This document shows positions 1 to 11,280 of a DNA stretch of 64,000 nt, piece after piece; positions within the stretch are counted from its first letter, which is position 1, and every line of letters begins with the position of its first letter. The position numbers and the translations under genes are program-made. Source of the stretch: Bactericera cockerelli (Eukaryota; Arthropoda; Insecta; Hemiptera; Triozidae); the NCBI GenBank assembly GCA_024516035.1, contig CM044961.1:18109374-18173373 (forward strand), given 5' to 3'. The notes beneath the pieces are model-generated. The model was not told the origin of the DNA, did no database searches, and worked only from the letters and a program-made list of their open reading frames with translations.

Positions 1-136
1 GTGATTACGCTAAGTTCAATAAAAATCTCCTATCTAGTCCGGGTGAATTAATTGACATTACAGACCATTATATTTTGTATGAATGAAAAGAGAGACGTTA
101 GAAAAACTCACACGCGCCGCACATTGGGTACATCAC

Positions 137-330
137 AAAGGGTTGGGTGGAAGAGATTGCCACAGGCAATAACCCCGCCCTTTAGGTAGGACATTAGCTT
201 CATTCTCTTTTTTGTTCTTGTTTCTTTTTTGTTCAATCTATTTATTTTTTCTTTATAATTTTATTGTATTTTACTGTAAATATTTTTGTCTTATACCTAA
301 TAAAGCATACTATAATAATAATAATTATCA
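137..330 (+). mobile_element. 3' end of a non-LTR retrotransposon (LINE), 5'-truncated
   Basis: It opens with an ORF end reading VGWKRLPQAITPPFR and stop TAG at 187-189, followed by a T-rich 3'UTR, an AATAAAG signal and a (TAA)n tail. The same end recurs near 14248, 32696 and 57026, always truncated at nearly the same place. Confidence 0.7.
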
Positions 331-865
331 CCATGCGCCGGGTTCGAACCCTCGGTCCTCTACTCTCAGGTCACGAGAAGCAACTTTTTATTTTCGTTTT
401 CTTGAATTTAAAATAAGTAGAGAATCTGTACCTCGATGAAACTTGTATTTGGTAAATATACTCGCATAAGGATCTCACACAGAAATGAAATTTTCGCTTA
501 CATTTGGAAAACCCTTGTTTTCCAAGTAGGAGTGTATGTTAGAATAATTTTTATTTTTATATAAATTCAACACAATCTAATCAAAAGGCTTCTCAAACTT
601 TCTGAGAAGCTTAAACTTGATTAGATAACGAAGCTAAATCTTCCACACACAAAGGGCCCAATGTAGCTGAGGTGTATGGGCATTGGGCAACCCAAACCTA
701 TAAGAAGACTTGGCTTTATGAAATGAAATGCCCACCATATGGTGGGTTGCTAAAAATCACATAAATGGTGGCTAAAAATCACAATCACACAGCAAAAATC
801 ACCATAATATGGTGGGTTGCTGTTTTAAATGTTTTTTGCTGTTTTTTTTTTAAATCATCATCATC

Positions 866-951
866 ATAGGGTGGCGTCATCGTGAACGATGGTAGCCAGA
901 CAATGGAGGAATGACTCAGCAGTTCTATCACTGTCTTTACAAGGAGGCTAA
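866..951 (+). repeat. Short dispersed repeat (about 90 bp)
   Basis: From GGGTGGCGTCATCGTGAACG to TACAAGGAGGCTAATAATT. Inverted copies lie at about 38161-38256, 38734-38823 and, less complete, 47867-47944. Short and non-coding; MITE-like or a SINE tail. Confidence 0.6.
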
Positions 952-1020
952 TAATTTACAAGGGCCCCCAAAACCAAGCCAGAATCTCAGTACAAAAATC
1001 AGTTTTTTTTTAACATTTTT

Positions 1021-1225
1021 TTTTTTTAGGGCAGTCACCTGAGTTACACTTGAAGACTTCATGCGGCTATGTGAGAACAGAATGAGGAGAGAGGTGAGCA
1101 GATCGCTGAGAGACTTCAGAGAGAGGAAGCTGCGACTGGAGACGGGTGTGTCCATGCGGTTGAGAACGCAGCGGTGGCTAGACAACGGTGGCACCGGGTG
1201 CCGGGTACAAGGGGTGGTGGGTATC
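1021..1225 (+). other. GC-rich exon-like island, gene not recognised
   Basis: A sharp rise in GC and codon-like composition, preceded on the plus strand by a T-tract ending in TAG/GCAG and containing GAGAG|GTGAGC. The plus frame gives a charged helical peptide (MRLCENRMRREVSRSLRDF and on). The minus strand has an open Ser/Leu-rich frame ending at donor-like CTCAG|GTGACT. I recognise neither. It may be an exon of an adjacent gene or a decayed transposon ORF. Confidence 0.25.
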
Positions 1226-1370
1226 TGGGAACAACAGATTAGTCAATATAGAATAGAATATACCTTGTTTATACTGCCGAGGTAAGACTGAAAAGTCCCT
1301 TTACTCCAGCAGTCATCCAGGTCTTATATATTTTATGGGATAAATATTTTACATATTAATAACATATAAA

Positions 1371-2000
1371 AAAAATCTGGTGTAAACATCACACGACTTT
1401 CCTTATCCCCCAAAAAGAAGTCGAATTCCGCCACTGGTGACTAAACTGTAACAGATAGTTAAAAATCAGTGCCTAATTCGTAATCAGCACCTCAAAATCA
1501 TTGGATTTGATATGTCGCAACCCCATCTAGGGTGAATAATAAAAAAGTTAGTCCAAGCGGGTCCCCCCAAAATACCGGTAAATTGAGGCCGGGTTCCAAA
1601 AAGTTCAAGATATCAAAAAAATGATCAGAGTAAAAAACCCCTATTATTTTTTTAATCCGAAAAAATGTTGTTCTCTAACTTTTTTTGTATCTTTAACAAA
1701 TTCAAAGAAGCGGTGGTTGCGGCCAATATTTGCGGCATCTTGCGGCCGATTTCAACCAAAAGTTTCGCGGTTTGTCTGGTGTATAAAATTAATTTGTATA
1801 CCAAATTTCAAGTCTGTAGCTCTTACCGTTCTCGAGATATCCTATTTACACACAGACACACAGACAGACGCACGGACCAATGGCTGAAAACAACTTTTTT
1901 GGTATCCTGAGGCTATGATTCGTCCAGAAATGTGAAAAACTGGGTAGGTCAAATTTTCGACGAATACAATACTTTCCTTATTATAGGGGAAAGTAAAAAA
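1371..2000 (+). mobile_element. Helitron-like non-autonomous element, copy 1
   Basis: Begins TCTGGTGTAAACATCACACG after an A-rich flank and ends in a hairpin-like CTTTCCTTATTATAGG..GGAAAGTAAAAA. An internal CACA/CAGACAG tract precedes CGGACCAATGGCTG. No coding capacity. Copies lie at 2921-3597 and 34911-35588, with a partial inverted copy at 8588-8850. Confidence 0.6.
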
Positions 2001-2071
2001 TTAATGAGGGTTAAAGGTCGCTCTCAACTGCATGGTCATATCACGACGGGGGTGGTACTAAAAATAATCTA

Positions 2072-2341
2072 GCCATCGTCGATGGCATGTTGAATACACC
2101 GGTTCCCTTCAGAACACCGAAGTTAAGCGACATCCAGCGAGGTTAAGACTTGGATGGGTGACCATTCAAATTCTAATTCTCGTGACACTGGCTTTTCCCG
2201 GCCCCACTCAGGCTGGGTGAGGTCAATGTGAGTAGCAGGTTTGTGAGTTTCCTGCGAATGGAGGGTAAAACCCCCGTCGTGATATGACCATGGCAGTTGA
2301 AAGCGACGTTAAAACCCCAATTAAAAAAAAAAAATAAAAAA
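2072..2341 (+). mobile_element. 5S rRNA-derived SINE, copy 1
   Basis: The head is a 5S rRNA gene derivative: TTGAATACACCGGTTC, A box GAAGTTAAGCG and C box GGATGGGTGACC. A body (CAGGCTGGGTGAGGTCAATG, GAGGGTAAAACCCCC, GACGTTAAA) and an A-rich tail follow. Flanks share AAATAATCTA, a target-site duplication. Confidence 0.85.
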
Positions 2342-2344
2342 AAA

Positions 2345-2425
2345 AATAATCTATATAGGCGATGGCGCCTTGAATGCAACGGTTCTCTGAAAGCGTTCTG
2401 AATTCTTAAAAAAAAAAAAATTAAG
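2345..2425 (+). mobile_element. Short 5S-SINE remnant
   Basis: GGCGATGGCGCCTTGAATG and CGGTTCTCTGAAAG resemble the 5' part of the 5S-derived head, followed by an A-tract. Truncated. Confidence 0.4.
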
Positions 2426-2576
2426 ATGTATAATTCATGTTATATTTTTTTAAATATAAAAAACTTGTCCCAGGGACCGTCCTTCCGGAAGGGAACCGAG
2501 GATGCAAGATATGCAAGAAGCATTACTTCCATCCTCATGTAAGGTAATTTACGTTAAATTACCTAACGCTGTGCGG

Positions 2577-2642
2577 CGCTGTCTCTTTCTTTTTATAGGC
2601 GTTCTTCACACCTCGGCCGAGGTGTTTGATAACTCCTATTGA
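2577..2642. repeat. Repeat carrying an 18-bp perfect palindrome
   Basis: Contains ACACCTCGGCCGAGGTGT next to GGCGTTCTTC and CTTTCTTTTTAT. The same block is inverted at 15058-15112, so it belongs to a dispersed repeat, probably a terminus. Confidence 0.45.
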
Positions 2643-2705
2643 TAACAGGGGACGTCCAATTTCTCTTTTTTTAAGTTGGGTAAAAAAAAGAAGATAAAAT
2701 GGATT

Positions 2706-2895
2706 TACCCTTTACCTCTATTCGCTGGAAACTCACAAACCAGCTACTCAAATTAACCTCACCCGGCCTGAATGGGGCCGGAAATAGCCAGCATCACGAG
2801 GGTTCGATTTTGAATGGTCACCCTTCCGAGTCCTAACCTCGCTGGACGTTGCTTAACTTCAGTGACAGAACGAGAACTGACAGAACGAGCATTGA
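2706..2895 (-). mobile_element. 5S rRNA-derived SINE, inverted and degenerate
   Basis: The reverse complement shows GAAGTTAAGCAACGTCCAGC, a decayed C-box region, the TGGGGCCGGG junction and the GGTGAGGTTAATTTGAGTAG core, ending at GAGTTTCCAGCGAATAGAGG. Confidence 0.7.
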
Positions 2896-2920
2896 ATGAG
2901 AACTGATGTATTAAAAAATC

Positions 2921-3597
2921 TGGTGTAAACATCACACGACTTTCCTTATCCCCCAAAAAGGAGTCGAATTCCGCCACTGGTGACTCAACGGTAACAGATA
3001 ACTAAAAACCAATACCAAATTCGTAATCAGCACTTCAAAATCATTGAATTTGATATGTCACAACCCCCATGTAGGATGAATAATAAAAAAGTTAGTCAAA
3101 GCGGGTCCCCCGAAATACCGGTAAATTGGGGCTGAGTTCCAAAAAGTTCAAGATATCAAAAAAATGATCAGAATAGACCCCTATTATTTTTTAATCTAAG
3201 AAAATGTTGTTCTCTAAAAAAAATTGTATCTTTAACCAATTTAAAGAAGCAGCGCTTGCGGCTAGCATTTGCGGCCCTGTGGCCGCAGAATGCGGCCGAT
3301 TTCAACCAAAAGTTTCGTGGTTCATCTGGTGTATAAAATCAATTTAGGTACCAAATTTCAAGTCTCTAGCTTTTACCGTTCTTGAGATATCCTGTTCACA
3401 CACAGACAGACAGGACAGACAGACAGACAGACAGACAGACCAGACAGACAGACAGCGACAGACGCACGGACCAATGGCTGAAAACAACTTTTTTGGTATC
3501 CTGAGGCCATGATTCGTCCAGAAATGTGAAAAACTGGGTAGGTCAAATTTTCGACGAATACAATACTTTCCTTATTATAAGATAAGGAAAGTAAAAA
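2921..3597 (+). mobile_element. Helitron-like non-autonomous element, copy 2
   Basis: Same termini as the 1371-2000 copy. The internal microsatellite is expanded into a (CAGA)n run at about 3401-3455. The 3' hairpin CTTTCCTTATTATAAGATAA is followed by GGAAAGTAAAAA. Confidence 0.6.
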
Positions 3598-6285
3598 CCG
3601 TAAGAGAGAAACAAACGTTTTTATATTATAAACAATTAAACAAAGATGCTTTCAGCAATTTTTTTTAATTGTTTTTTCAACACTGTGTTTCGACCTTAGA
3701 TGGTTCGAAACACAGCAATAATTGAAATGTCTATACTAAATTTACAAAACTTAAAATTAGGTGCATTATTCCCAACATTATATTAAAATATGTCAGGTTT
3801 TTTGCTGATTACCAAAGTACACAGCATACCATTCAGTAAAATGCATTTTTTTTTCCCTTAGTGAAAGTTGTACTAGATGTTCTATGTAGATGAATATCAG
3901 AACATACCTGGACAACTGTTTCGAGCTTATTTGCTCCTATCAGCAGGTAGTAGTTCTGAGTATCCATGCCATTAACTAACCTCTCTATTTTTAATAAGTA
4001 TAAACAGTAGACAGTTATTAAATCGGTCAGTCTGTAATAAGAATAGCTGTTACAGAACGGGTCCCCTGGGACTCCTACCTCTAACAACTTGAGGTAGGAG
4101 GAGTACCTTGGAAGGTGTAATAAACAGTTACTATAATATTCTTAAAATTAAAAAAACGATTCAATTTTAAGTTGATATCATGGAAACGGGTACGAAAAAA
4201 ATAAGATTTTTCTTTTCGTAACCTTAAAAATGACGTTTGTTAATAACGATTTTACATGCACTCTAAATATTTTACTATTTTTACTGACATAATAATAATA
4301 ATAACGAGGAATCCAAACTCAACCGTCTTTTTCGAAGTCCAGTGCTAATTATTCTGCTATGAAATAGAACAATGAGTACAAAAAGAAGAAAAAAAAAGAG
4401 AAGAAAAAAAATAAGAACAATTTTATTTGAGAAGCCGGTGATAAGGAAACTTATTAAGGTCAAGACTTGACCTCAAGTTTCGAGAACTTGATAAAAGAAT
4501 AGCTACTAATTTTTAGGACACATGAAAACTGCTCTTCTCTTGCATGGGTGTTACAAAGACTCGCATCTATCTAGAACAAAAAAGAAACTTAGTTCGAAAT
4601 GCTGACAAAAAGGGACTCTTTATAGTCTAACGCCGGGTAGCGGCGGTATAAATCAATTTTTTGTACTAAGAAGAATGAGATGCAGAAAAAAACATTGGTC
4701 ATAATAATAATAATAATAATGCCCGGTAGACGGATGTTTATTGACGGGTTTAGCCCTATTTACATTTTCAAATTAAATTTCAGTTAAAATAAAATTGTAC
4801 AAATATGACAAAATACTGAAACATAAAGAAACGCTATGAAATACTTCGGTAGAAAAAAAACTATTACAAGTTTCTAATTTATGTGGTTACCAATTGTGTA
4901 TGTAGTTGCCTAACATTACTTTCCTTACCTTATGGAAAAGATAGTACATAATTAACACCTTAAAAAATTCGACATTCAGTTTTCAGTGCCAAAACACCTT
5001 TTTTGAACATTTTCTTTTCCGAAACCAGCTCAGAAAAAATATTTGAGTTTTGAACCCGCTATGTGTGGACGAAGAAGCTACAGATTACATTGTTTAAATC
5101 TTATTGTTCTAGATCTAAAAAAAAGTTAGCACCTCGCCGCATCACCCTGAACCTAAGTGTAAGTGGAGCTTATCACGAATGAGAAGCAGATAACCGAAAT
5201 CAATATTTGTAATTCAAATCAAATGATAAGATTGAGGTGCCAAGTACCTGTACTCCTATCAGGTGCCAAGTACCTGTACAAAACTCAATAGCCCTGTTCA
5301 AGCAAAACGCTAGTTTTGCAACGCCAAGATAAACAAAACGAGCGTGCTATATACTTACGCTAAACCGAGTTCGTATGTATTTTCTTTTGTAATTTTGACC
5401 TTCTTAAATAAAACTTCTTAATCTTTTTTCTTCATATTCGTGTTTTCCTCGTCGAATAGAAGATGACTACTTTTTATTTGACCTTTTTCTGACACCCCTA
5501 ACCGCTTTTACGAGCACCCCCAAAATTAGTAAAAGATTCATATATTTTTTTTTTTTTTTTTTTTTTTTCCGCATTCGACTTACCACGGGCATATGGTTCA
5601 AGTTAAAATTATGACATTTTGGTTATGGGTTCTTAATGCTTGCAGCTCGAGGTTTTAACAAAAAAAAAACTTCCGCGGTCACTCGGCGGCGCTTTGGCGG
5701 TATTGCCTGTATCTCAAATGCGGCTGATAATAGAAAGCTGAAACTTTGTATGTTTATTATTTGACCAATTTACAGCTTTTTTTATTCTGTGTAATTTTTT
5801 TATAACTATAACCATTTATGAGTTATAACATTTTTTGTTGATTTTTGACGTTCACCGACTTTTCTTCACGTAATCACATGTATCGCTATTAAGGCTTTAT
5901 TCTATCGAGCTGAAACTTTCAGAACATATTCCTGAGTCTTGTCAGATGATTCCTTGTCAGAATGGCCGTCTTCAAAAAATGTACGGTTTTTGAGTTATAA
6001 GCTTCTTAAGTCATTGGTAGCGCACAATATAATTTCGATTAGAGTACCTATGTTCTCCGAGTATCAGAGCTCAGGGATTCCTCAAATGAAATATACGTAA
6101 TGGCTGTGTTTGCTGCCTTTCTTTCTTCGATCTTTTTTAGGTTATTTGGTCTTATAGATGAATGTATTTTTCTTCGTCTAGCTTTTTTTAAAGATATGAG
6201 TGAGATTATTCAATGAAATATCTAATATCTTTAACAATATCATATTGAAAATACCTACTTGATCTAATGCACATAATAATTATGT
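3598..6285. other. Intergenic, no gene recognised
   Basis: AT-rich DNA with short ORFs only. Small inverted repeats occur near 3680-3716 (CTGTGTTTCGA/TCGAAACACAG) and 4074-4103 (CTCCTACCTC/GAGGTAGGAG). There is a (TAA)n tract near 4700 and a 25-bp T run near 5545. No exon with convincing splice sites was seen. Confidence 0.5.
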
Positions 6286-6590
6286 ATGATTTTATTTGTG
6301 GTGAAGCCCAAGGCCTCTTCACAATTTTTTGAGGGTAGCGCTGCATTACTAAGAGCCTCCTTCACATTTCGAATCATTCTATTACATTAATTTCTTTTTA
6401 CTCTGGTAATGCCGCCACTGGTCGTTACTCATACAAGTAACTACACATTTTTCCTCACGAGGTATGAGTGGACCCCAAACATCCAAGTACAGAGCAGAAA
6501 AATTCCTGCCCCGCTGGGAATCGAACCCAGGTCACCATGTGTGCAATGCCTAGCGCGCTAACTCACTCTGCCACGGTGACTACTTAATGT
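6286..6590 (-). mobile_element. tRNA-derived SINE
   Basis: Reading the minus strand, a tRNA-like head (GTGGCAGAGTGAGTTAGCGC then B box GGGTTCGATTCCCAG) is followed by GCGGGGCAGGAATTTTTCTG and a body ending GCTTCACCACAAATAAAA. Related copies at 15655-15798 and (body only) 33396-33475. Confidence 0.7.
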
Positions 6591-7764
6591 ACATAATATA
6601 ATTTGTAATGTATAAAAAACTAAAACAATTAGGTATAGAGTACTAAATTAAAATAATGTACGATGTACGAGGCTATAAAAAAAAACACACACAACGAGTA
6701 TTTACTTGTTAAGGTCATCTTAAGTTTTAGTATTTTGAAAATATGTAGGCCTTTTTTTTGTAGGCCTGCAAGCCGAGATTCGGCGATTTGAGTTTTGTTT
6801 GACAATATCGCATCAACCATACGGAAAATTCAGATCCTCGGAGAATTGAGATTCTCCCTAAGCAATCTAAGCATGCATACATAACACACATACATAACGG
6901 GAATAGTTAATGTAAAAACAATTTCACGAAATTTCGTTGTTACGCATTTGATTTCTGAGAATTACCGATCCATAAAAATGCTTGACTTTACATAACTAAA
7001 CACAAGAGAAGGGTAAACAAATCATAAAAGATTATTCCAATCGGTATCTGTGTAGTACCTACTTTTTTGCGAAAAAACCAAAAGAGAACTGGTTTTCTTT
7101 TGTTGTTTCATTGACCGATGATACTATAGTATATCCATTTCATTATGATAGTTGAGAATCATCACGACAAAATACGAGAACCAATCAGATTCCAGAATAT
7201 CTTACAATGTTGCAGTCCTAAAAATATCTATTTTCAGTACACTCTCTCACTCGTTGCGATTAAAAGGAGCTCTACTATACAAAGGTCGGAAGGGTACGTT
7301 TGGTGCAGGTAATATTTAAAAGTTTTCGCAAATGTTTGACTTGGTTCACAGTGCATGGATTACATAATAAATATAATATTTACTTCTTCATTTTTCTATT
7401 GTTTATATTTAGATTGTTTTATAAACATGTAGCTACCTACTACCTAAATAATTAATCTGGTTATGATCAGTAGATCAGTCTGTTCTCACTTGTATTTGAT
7501 ATGAGGATTGGGCTAATAGCTTTATCCCTCTTATGGAGTAGGTAAATCATTTTTGTACGTATTATCTTTATTTAAAAAAAAAAAATGTAGTTTGGTTTTA
7601 TTATTAATTTATAGGTAAATGAAAAAATAGTAGTCAAACTTATTAGGAAAAATACAAATGAATCACTTCGGTGAAAATCAATGGTTGGGGAAATACACGC
7701 AAAATCATGCTGGTATTATTTAGTATTTTAATAATAAAAATCACAATAAAAATCATCATACCTA
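6591..7764. other. Intergenic, no gene recognised
   Basis: AT-rich sequence with scattered stops in all frames. No repeat elsewhere in the window was matched to it. Confidence 0.4.
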
Positions 7765-7766
7765 TA

Positions 7767-8171
7767 CAGGGTGTCCCACCAAACTTGGACACCTCAAATT
7801 ACTCGGCCCCTGAAAGAGTTTTTGGAAAATAAAAAAATCTAGGGTACATGTGCTAATTATGCGGTTTCAGTTATGAAATTTTTTTCATGAAAAAAAATTG
7901 GTCGAAAAAAAACCACCCTGTATGTGATATTTTTGTTTAAAAAAGTACTCAGGAATCATTTAGAAGTAAAATTATCAAATAAAATTCAGGTCGATCCATT
8001 TAAAAATCGAAAGTTGACACCTCAATTTCTGACTTTTGAACCACCCTGTATAAAAAAAAATTCATAACTGATACCGCATAATTAGCACATGTACCCTAGA
8101 TTTTTTTATTTTTCAAAAACTCTTTCAGGGGCCGAGTAATTTGAGGTGTCCAAGTTTGGTGGGACACCCTG
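7767..8171. mobile_element. Tc1/mariner-type MITE with ~120-bp terminal inverted repeats
   Basis: Starts CAGGGTGTCCCACCAAAC and ends with its reverse complement, flanked by TA on both sides (7765-7766, 8172-8173). The arms stay inverted over about 120 bp with few mismatches. Internal CCACCCTGTA motifs echo the ends. No transposase. Confidence 0.85.
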
Positions 8172-8587
8172 TATGTACTGCATCACATAATATTATTACC
8201 TAGGTACTTGGTTATCGATCAGAAATTTATGATTTTGAATGTTTGAATCTACATAATATGTAGATATATATATATTGTATCAACCTTAAGGTTGAAAGAA
8301 AATGTACAAGGAAGTATTGTGCAATGCACCTTCCTGCACTTAAGATTCTTTACTTCTGTAGTCTTTGCAGTTTTGGCAACCCTGCCTACGATTTTAATAA
8401 GTCATAGCTATCATAATGAAAGGGATATACTATAGTTGAGTTATTTAGGGTGAACGTGTGATATTCAAAACAATATTGATAAATCATAAGAGAGTGTACC
8501 TACTCTTTCTATTTTTTTCATGCGTGTACAGCTGTACACTGTACATAATTTTTAAAAGTATTTGATTTCCGAATTCATGCAATTTTT

Positions 8588-8850
8588 TACTTTCCTTATC
8601 CTATAATATACATTCCTTATTGTCGAAAATTTGGTCTACCCTGTATTTCACATTTCTGGACGAATCATAGCCTCAGGATACCATAAAAATTGTTTTCGTC
8701 CATTGGTCCGTGCGTCCGCCTGTCTGTGAACGAGATATCTCGAGAACGGTACAACCTAGAGACTTAAAATTTGGTATGGAAATTGATTTTATAATATACC
8801 ACACGAATCTTTTAGTGGCAGAAGCTGACTTCTTTGAACTGATAAGAAAA
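8588..8850 (-). mobile_element. Partial inverted Helitron-like element
   Basis: The reverse complement carries the 3' part of the 1371-2000 family: AGATATCTCG, CGGACCAATGGACG, TCCTGAGGCTATGATTCGTC and the terminal TTTCCTTAT/ATAAGGAAAGT hairpin. The 5' half is missing. Confidence 0.55.
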
Positions 8851-9300
8851 GTGTGGTGGTGTCACACCAGTTGATTCTCTTTTTAATTAGTTGTTTTGTA
8901 ATGCGTTTTCGAACGACTTACCCACTTTGGTAATATTTTGCCGAAATTAAAAATAAAAAATAAATAAGAACCGATTGTCCTGAATATCCATACTATCGGA
9001 TTCCCCATTAATACACGAGGAAAAATTATCACTCAATTTCCGTAACCCACTGGCAGGATAGGCCAACCATGGACCAAAAATCCTAAGGAACAACTAGAAA
9101 GAAGAAACCCGGTGTTAATAAGCTTAAAGGAAAAAATTAAAGGTGCAATATTTTAGATACATTGTACCGAAGAATAGAGATGATGAGAAAGGAAAAGTTT
9201 AAGACACCAATATTTCCAAGGATATAGTTAGTTCTACCTTGGTGCTCGTGTGAAGTTATAGAAAATTGCAAAAAATGTAACCTACCAAAAATATCTGATA

Positions 9301-9581
9301 TCCCCCAAAAATACACTTCGTGTGCAAAAGACGCCAAGAAAATTAGAATCCTTCAAATATAATTAATTACCTTAAAATATTTCTTAAAAGGAACTGATAT
9401 CAAATGAATGCCAAGTTCTCCTAAACTGGAAATCATTTGCCCAGAAAGAAGTCTCAAGCACAGAAATCAAACTGAGGATTGGACATGACATTTCCCATTA
9501 ATCTACGATTTACCAACGCTAAAAGTTAACATTAAAAATCTTGGCAAGTTGAAAGCATTTTTTTTATTTTTGAAACAAGTG
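9301..9581. repeat. Direct copy of the inner arm segment of the adjacent palindrome
   Basis: 9301-9550 matches 10168-10417 base for base as far as I can see (offset 867), followed by the spacer GAAAGCATTTTTTTTATTTT in the opposite orientation to the palindrome's own spacer. Confidence 0.8.
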
Positions 9582-11280
9582 CTTTTTCCCACCGCCGCGC
9601 CTGCACCTCCTTATCTTGGGTGAGATCAGCAATGGCCAATGAGTCGTATCAGGCAGATATTTAATATTCTTGTTCAAGTGCTAGTGGGTTGTGGGCACTT
9701 GACTTATCAAGAGTGAAGAGTAATGTATCACTGACAATATATCTTAAGTTATAACTTGAGTGAGATCTTATCGAATGAAATAATTAAAACTAACTGTGTG
9801 TTGTTTCAATAGACTGGTCTGTTATTGATCCGAGTGTCCACTTGCTTTTGTCTCTAGGGTAATATGTAGGTTCATATGTCCAATATTTATGTCTCTGGTC
9901 TAAAAGTAAACTCTGGTGACGGATGCCTTGTTTAGGGTCGATATGACGTATCTATAGAGGGGATTGAAAAAAAAAAAAAAAAAAAAAAATGAAAAATTGA
10001 AATCGGAACAAAAGAATATTATTTTTTTATACAAAAACGAACACAATACTTCCGATTTCTAATATATATTAGAAATTTCTCGGAAGTAAAAAAAAATGCT
10101 CACTAACCACATAAATTTTGAATTTTGCCATGCAGCTCAAGTTAGTGGAGTTGTGTGTAAAATCTTATCCCCCAAAAATACACTTCGTGTGCAAAAGACG
10201 CCAAGAAAATTAGAATCCTTCAAATATAATTAATTACCTTAAAATATTTCTTAAAAGGAACTGATATCAAATGAATGCCAAGTTCTCCTAAACTGGAAAT
10301 CATTTGCCCAGAAAGAAGTCTCAAGCACAGAAATCAAACTGAGGATTGGACATGACATTTCCCATTAATCTACGATTTACCAACGCTAAAAGTTAACATT
10401 AAAAATCTTGGCAAGTTTCAAAAATAAAAAAAATGCTTTCAACTTGCCAAGATTTTTAATGTTAACTTTTAGCGTTGGTAAATCGTAGATTAATGGGAAA
10501 TGTCATGTCCAATCCTCAGTTTGATTTCTGTGCTTGAGACTTCTTTCTGGGCAAATGATTTCCAGTTTAGGAGAACTTGGCATTCATTTGATATCAGTTC
10601 CTTTTAAGAAATATTTTAAGGTAATTAATTATATTTGAAGGATTCTAATTTTCTTGGCGTCTTTTGCACACGAAGTGTATTTTTGGGGGATAAGATTTTA
10701 CACACAACTCCACTAACTTGAGCTGCATGGCAAAATTCAAAATTTATGTGGTTAGTGAGCATTTTTTTTTACTTCCGAGAAATTTCTAATATATATTAGA
10801 AATCGGAAGTATTGTGTTCGTTTTTGTATAAAAAAATAATATTCTTTTGTTCCGATTTCAATTTTTCATTTTTTTTTTTTTTTTTTTTTTTTTTTCAATC
10901 CCCTCTATAGATACGTCATATCGACCCTAAACAAGGCATCCGTCACCAGAGTTTACTTTTAGACCAGAGACATAAATATTGGACATATGAACCTACATAT
11001 TACCCTAGAGACAAAAGCAAGTGGACACTCGGATCAATAACAGACCAGTCTATTGAAACAACACACAGTTAGTTTTAATTATTTCATTCGATAAGATCTC
11101 ACTCAAGTTATAACTTAAGATATATTGTCAGTGATACATTACTCTTCACTCTTGATAAGTCAAGTGCCCACAACCCACTAGCACTTGAACAAGAATATTA
11201 AATATCTGCCTGATACGACTCATTGGCCATTGCTGATCTCACCCAAGATAAGGAGGTGCAGGCGCGGCGGTGGGAAAAAG
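9582..11280. repeat. 1.7-kb near-perfect palindrome (foldback)
   Basis: Left arm 9582-10417 and right arm 10441-11280 are reverse complements differing mainly in poly-A/T length, with a 23-nt spacer at 10418-10440. The outer ends are CTTTTTCCCACCGCC and its complement. Each arm contains ACTTCCGATTTCTAATATAT followed by a GGAAGTAAA hairpin. No long ORF. Confidence 0.85.

Noticed and set aside
5670..6425. Possible TIR element (TGGCGGTATTGCC and GGTAATGCCGCCA)
   Set aside because: The right match lies within the body of a SINE (6286-6590), so the pairing is probably coincidental.
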